From assembly GCA_965218935.1 (NCBI GenBank), contig CBDCMH010000002.1, positions 310,001-374,000 of the forward strand: 64,000 bases of DNA, given 5' to 3'. This stretch comes from JADFOI01 sp965218935 (lineage in GTDB: Bacteria > Acidobacteriota > UBA6911 > RPQK01 > JADFOI01). The notes below the pieces were generated by a model. It searched no databases. It was not told the DNA's origin and saw only the letters and a program-made list of their open reading frames with translations. Of the stretch, positions 60,966 to 64,000 are shown piece by piece. The translations under genes were made by a program, and so were the position numbers. Positions within the stretch are counted from its first letter, which is position 1; each line of letters begins with the position of its first letter.

Positions 60966-63900
60966 TCAGCCCTTCACAGCTGCCCGCTCAGTGACCTTCA
61001 GCGCAGCGGCCTCTTCAAGAGAGACGTCCAGCCGCAGAGGGTGGTGGTCCTCGTCATCGATTTCCCCGGCGAAGGGATTCTCAACTTCGATGTTGCGGTA
61101 GTATTCCATCCCAGTGCCGGCTGGAATGAGCCGACCCATGATGACGTTTTCCTTCAATCCCTGCAGATAGTCCACCTTTCCGCTGATGGCCGCTTCGGTC
61201 AAAACCCGGGTGGTTTCCTGGAATGAGGCGGCTGAGATAAAGGAATCGGTGCTCAACGAGGCCTTGGTGATCCCCAGCAGTAGTGGACGCCCCGTTGCAG
61301 GCTGTCCGCCTTCTGCCTGGACCCACTCGTTTTCCTGCTCGAACAGGAACTTGTCGACCTGCTCGTCCAACAGAAATCCCGTATCGCCAACATCTTCAAC
61401 CTTGATCCAACGCATCATCTGGCGGACAATCACCTCGATGTGTTTGTCATTGATGTTGACACCCTGGAGACGATAGACCTCCTGGATCTCGTTGACCAGG
61501 TAGCGCTGGAGCTCTTTTTCTCCCAGCACGAGTAGGATATCGTGTGGATTACGGGGCCCATCCATCAAGGCCTCACCCGCCTTCACGTATTCCCCTTCCT
61601 GGACATTCACGTGCACACCGCGATCCAAAAGGTACTCCGCCTTGGTCCCAGTCTCTTCGTTTTCCACAACGATCTTTCGCTGGCCTCTGCTGATCCCTCC
61701 ATAGTGAACCTTACCGTCAATCTCCGTGATGACGGCCGTCTCTTTGGGTTTGCGCGCTTCAAAAAGCTCAACGACACGGGGCAGACCACCGGTGATGTCC
61801 TTCGTCTTGGTGGTCTCTCTGGGAATCTTGGAAAGAATGTCTCCGGGAAAGACCTCATCTCCGGAATCAATCATCATGTGGGCTCTGGAAGGAATCAGGT
61901 AAGACTTGATGACCTTACCCTTCTGGTCTTTGATCTGGATCTGGGGCTGGCGCTTCTCGTCAGGAGACTCGATAATCACTTTCCGAGCCAAACCGGTCAC
62001 TTCATCCAGCTCCTCCTTCATGGTGATGCCTTCCACGATGTCCTTGAAGACCGCGGTTCCCCCATATTCGGTGAGGATGGCGAAAGTATAAGGATCCCAT
62101 TCCACGAGCTTCTGACCCGGTTTGATTTTCTTGCCCTCCTTGACCATAAGCTTGGCCCCATAGATCACCGAGTATCGTTCCTTCTCCCGGCCTTTATCAT
62201 CCTGGACAATGAGACTCCCTGTTCTGTTCATGACCACCTGGTGGCCTTCCTTATCGGTGACCGTCTGAACATTCAAGTAATGAACAATACCCGCGTTTCT
62301 CGATTCAACCGTGGATTCTTCCTCGATTCGGCTGGCAGTACCCCCGATGTGAAAGGTTCTCATGGTGAGCTGAGTCCCGGGTTCTCCGATGGACTGGGCG
62401 GCCAAAACTCCTACGGCCTCACCCATCTCCACCATTACGCCTGAGGCCAGGTTCCGTCCGTAGCACATCCGACACAGACCTCGCTTGGTTTTGCAGGTTA
62501 AAACAGAGCGAATCAGGACTTTTTCAATACCGGCGGCCTGAATGGCTGCCGAGGTATCGTCGTCAATCTCCTGATCCACATCCACAAGGGTCTCCCCGGT
62601 GAAGGGATCGACCACTTTTTCCAGCGCCACACGACCGACGATACGATCCCGCAGACCCTCGATAATTTCACCACCTTCCACCAAGGCTGTGACCTCAGAA
62701 CCGTCCAGGGTTTCACAATTTTCCTGGGTCATAATCACGTCTTGAGCCACATCGACGAGACGACGCGTGAGATAACCTGAATCAGCCGTTTTAAGAGCTG
62801 TGTCGGCCAGACCTTTTCGGGCTCCGTGGGTGGAAATAAAGTACTGCAAAACGGCCAGGCCCTCGCGGAAATTAGCCGTAATGGGCGTTTCAATAATCTC
62901 ACCGGAGGGTTTGGCCATGAGTCCCCGCATACCTGCCAGCTGACGGATCTGCTGTTTGCTGCCTCGGGCACCCGAGTCGGCCATGACGTAGACAGAGTTG
63001 AACTCCTCGCCGGGTCCCTTGCTGAGGGCCATGGCATCGAACATCTCGTCGGCAATCTCTTCGGTAACATCCGACCAAATGGCGACAACTTTGTTGTAGC
63101 GCTCACCATTGGTAATCGCACCGTCCAGATACTGTTGCTCCACTTCAATCACGGCCTGTCGCGCTGCTTCAACCAGTTCTCCCTTGTTCTCGGGGATGAT
63201 GAGGTCATCAATGCTAATGGTGAAGCCGGCTTTCGTTGCATAGAGAAAACCCAAGTCCTTCAGTTCGTCCAACATTTTAACCGTGGTCTCGAGTTGGTGG
63301 TGGAGGTAGCAATAATTAACGAGCTCTTGAAGCCCCTTCTTCTTGAGCAAACCGTTGACGTAGGGCATTTCTTCAGGAAGATGGTCGTTGAAAACGGCTC
63401 TTCCTACTGTGGTCTCAATCGGCTGGTTGTGAATTTTCTGCACATCAGCGTGCAGCAGAGCCTGGGTATCGTACTGTGTGGAAAGATCAATCAGGGCCCC
63501 CGAGTAACGCAAGAGGATGGGGGAAAGCAGCTCCACTTCGCCCGCCTCCAGTGCGTGGTAGATTTCCTCCACGCTAGCAAAGCTACGCCCTTCACCTTTG
63601 GCCCCTGGGCGGGCTGAAGTCAAGTAATAGCAGCCCAGTACGATGTCTTGAGTGGGAACGGCCACGGGCTGTCCATTGGCGGGTGAGAGGACATTGTGAG
63701 TGGCCAACATCAAAACCGATGCTTCAATCTGTGATTCCTGAGACAGAGGAACGTGAACGGCCATCTGATCCCCGTCGAAGTCCGCATTAAAGGCGGTACA
63801 CACCAGGGGATGAATCTTGATCGCCCTTCCCTCCACCAGAACGGGCTCGAAGGCCTGAATCCCCAGTCGATGCAGCGTGGGAGCACGGTTGAGAAGAACA

Positions 63901-64000
63901 GGATGCTCCTTAATCACCTCTTCCAAAATATCCCACACCATGGACTCGTGGTTCTCCACCATCTCCTTGGCACCTTTGATGGTGGTTGCATGGCCTTCCT
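60966..64000 (-). CDS. rpoC: RNA polymerase beta' subunit, C-terminal 1000 residues (partial)
   Basis: The frame is open to the window edge, so the N-terminus lies beyond base 64000. The catalytic magnesium motif NADFDGDQMAV lies near 63770-63790. The bridge helix region (TPITANFREGLAVLQYFISTHGARKGLADTALKTADSGYLTRRLVD) follows, then the zinc-site cysteines CETLDGS and CKTKRGLCRMCYG and the trigger loop (GEPGTQLTMRTFHIGGTAS). The sequence ends RAAVKG. No break seen. rpoB is expected upstream outside the window. Confidence 0.97.
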   Translation of the reverse strand, partial: EGHATTIKGAKEMVENHESMVWDILEEVIKEHPVLLNRAPTLHRLGIQAFEPVLVEGRAIKIHPLVCTAFNADFDGDQMAVHVPLSQESQIEASVLMLATHNVLSPANGQPVAVPTQDIVLGCYYLTSARPGAKGEGRSFASVEEIYHALEAGEVELLSPILLRYSGALIDLSTQYDTQALLHADVQKIHNQPIETTVGRAVFNDHLPEEMPYVNGLLKKKGLQELVNYCYLHHQLETTVKMLDELKDLGFLYATKAGFTISIDDLIIPENKGELVEAARQAVIEVEQQYLDGAITNGERYNKVVAIWSDVTEEIADEMFDAMALSKGPGEEFNSVYVMADSGARGSKQQIRQLAGMRGLMAKPSGEIIETPITANFREGLAVLQYFISTHGARKGLADTALKTADSGYLTRRLVDVAQDVIMTQENCETLDGSEVTALVEGGEIIEGLRDRIVGRVALEKVVDPFTGETLVDVDQEIDDDTSAAIQAAGIEKVLIRSVLTCKTKRGLCRMCYGRNLASGVMVEMGEAVGVLAAQSIGEPGTQLTMRTFHIGGTASRIEEESTVESRNAGIVHYLNVQTVTDKEGHQVVMNRTGSLIVQDDKGREKERYSVIYGAKLMVKEGKKIKPGQKLVEWDPYTFAILTEYGGTAVFKDIVEGITMKEELDEVTGLARKVIIESPDEKRQPQIQIKDQKGKVIKSYLIPSRAHMMIDSGDEVFPGDILSKIPRETTKTKDITGGLPRVVELFEARKPKETAVITEIDGKVHYGGISRGQRKIVVENEETGTKAEYLLDRGVHVNVQEGEYVKAGEALMDGPRNPHDILLVLGEKELQRYLVNEIQEVYRLQGVNINDKHIEVIVRQMMRWIKVEDVGDTGFLLDEQVDKFLFEQENEWVQAEGGQPATGRPLLLGITKASLSTDSFISAASFQETTRVLTEAAISGKVDYLQGLKENVIMGRLIPAGTGMEYYRNIEVENPFAGEIDDEDHHPLRLDVSLEEAAALKVTERAAVKG

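Noticed and set aside
61542..62444. Plus-strand open frame of 300 codons within rpoC
   Set aside because: Antisense to highly conserved rpoC sequence; no independent coding evidence.

Overview
The window looks like part of an Acidobacteriota (or closely related Gram-negative) chromosome. The evidence is the 16S rRNA gene, a lipid A gene (lpxB), an Oar-type TonB-dependent receptor with an N-terminal carboxypeptidase-regulatory domain, a DUF5916 outer-membrane protein, a type IV pilus locus under sigma-54 control, futalosine/menaquinone-type genes and the extracytoplasmic hydrolases and c-type cytochromes usual in that phylum. The phylum call is an inference from gene content and my reading of the 16S. 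Gene density is normal from about 47 kb to the end. The first 21 kb, and 41.9-45.2 kb, are crowded with insertion sequences and gene debris.

Layout. 1-21 kb is a mobile-element graveyard: two identical IS1182-like copies (the first cut by the window edge), an IS4 element with a 9-bp target duplication, an IS481, an IS3 and a 4.18-kb IS1595-like transposon. The last carries passenger genes and a second, nested element, and splits a cyclic-nucleotide-binding/GGDEF gene in two. Islands of ordinary genes lie between them: an oligopeptidase B lipoprotein, glutamate dehydrogenase, a hicAB toxin-antitoxin pair and an AraC-type regulator. 21.3-38.2 kb holds two halves of a MoxR/DUF58/VWA/BatD/TPR cluster, all on the minus strand. 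They are separated by about 11 kb with a cohesin-domain protein, two secreted alpha/beta hydrolases, a diheme cytochrome c, the TonB receptor and a DUF5916 pseudogene. 38-42 kb has a CPA2-type antiporter and a cytochrome c/Vgb-lyase fusion. 41.9-45.2 kb is again debris (IS3 patches, IS110, helicase and YceI fragments) around intact DUF1059 and LtrA genes. It abuts the 3' end of a tRNA-Ala that follows 16S rRNA, where a 23S gene would be expected.

47-54.5 kb is a minus-strand housekeeping run: an M1-like protein, lpxB, mnmA, an enolase-superfamily gene and a hydantoinase-B-like gene. 54.5-60.9 kb has a UbiA-family prenyltransferase and the pilus set pilC-pilS, pilR and pilA, with sigma-54 promoter sequences in front of pilC and pilA. 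The PilS/PilR pair encoded between them is their natural activator. The window ends inside rpoC.

Two themes run through the window. First, an interspersed repeat family beginning CTAGCCCGG occurs at least six times. It supplies stop codons to upstream genes, and one copy is the target of the IS481. Second, an unusual number of genes carry single-base frameshifts or nonsense codons (IS1595 transposase, nested transposase, antiporter, Vgb lyase, HyuB, PilC, DUF5916). Some may be assembly indels in short homopolymers and should be checked against reads before being called pseudogenes.
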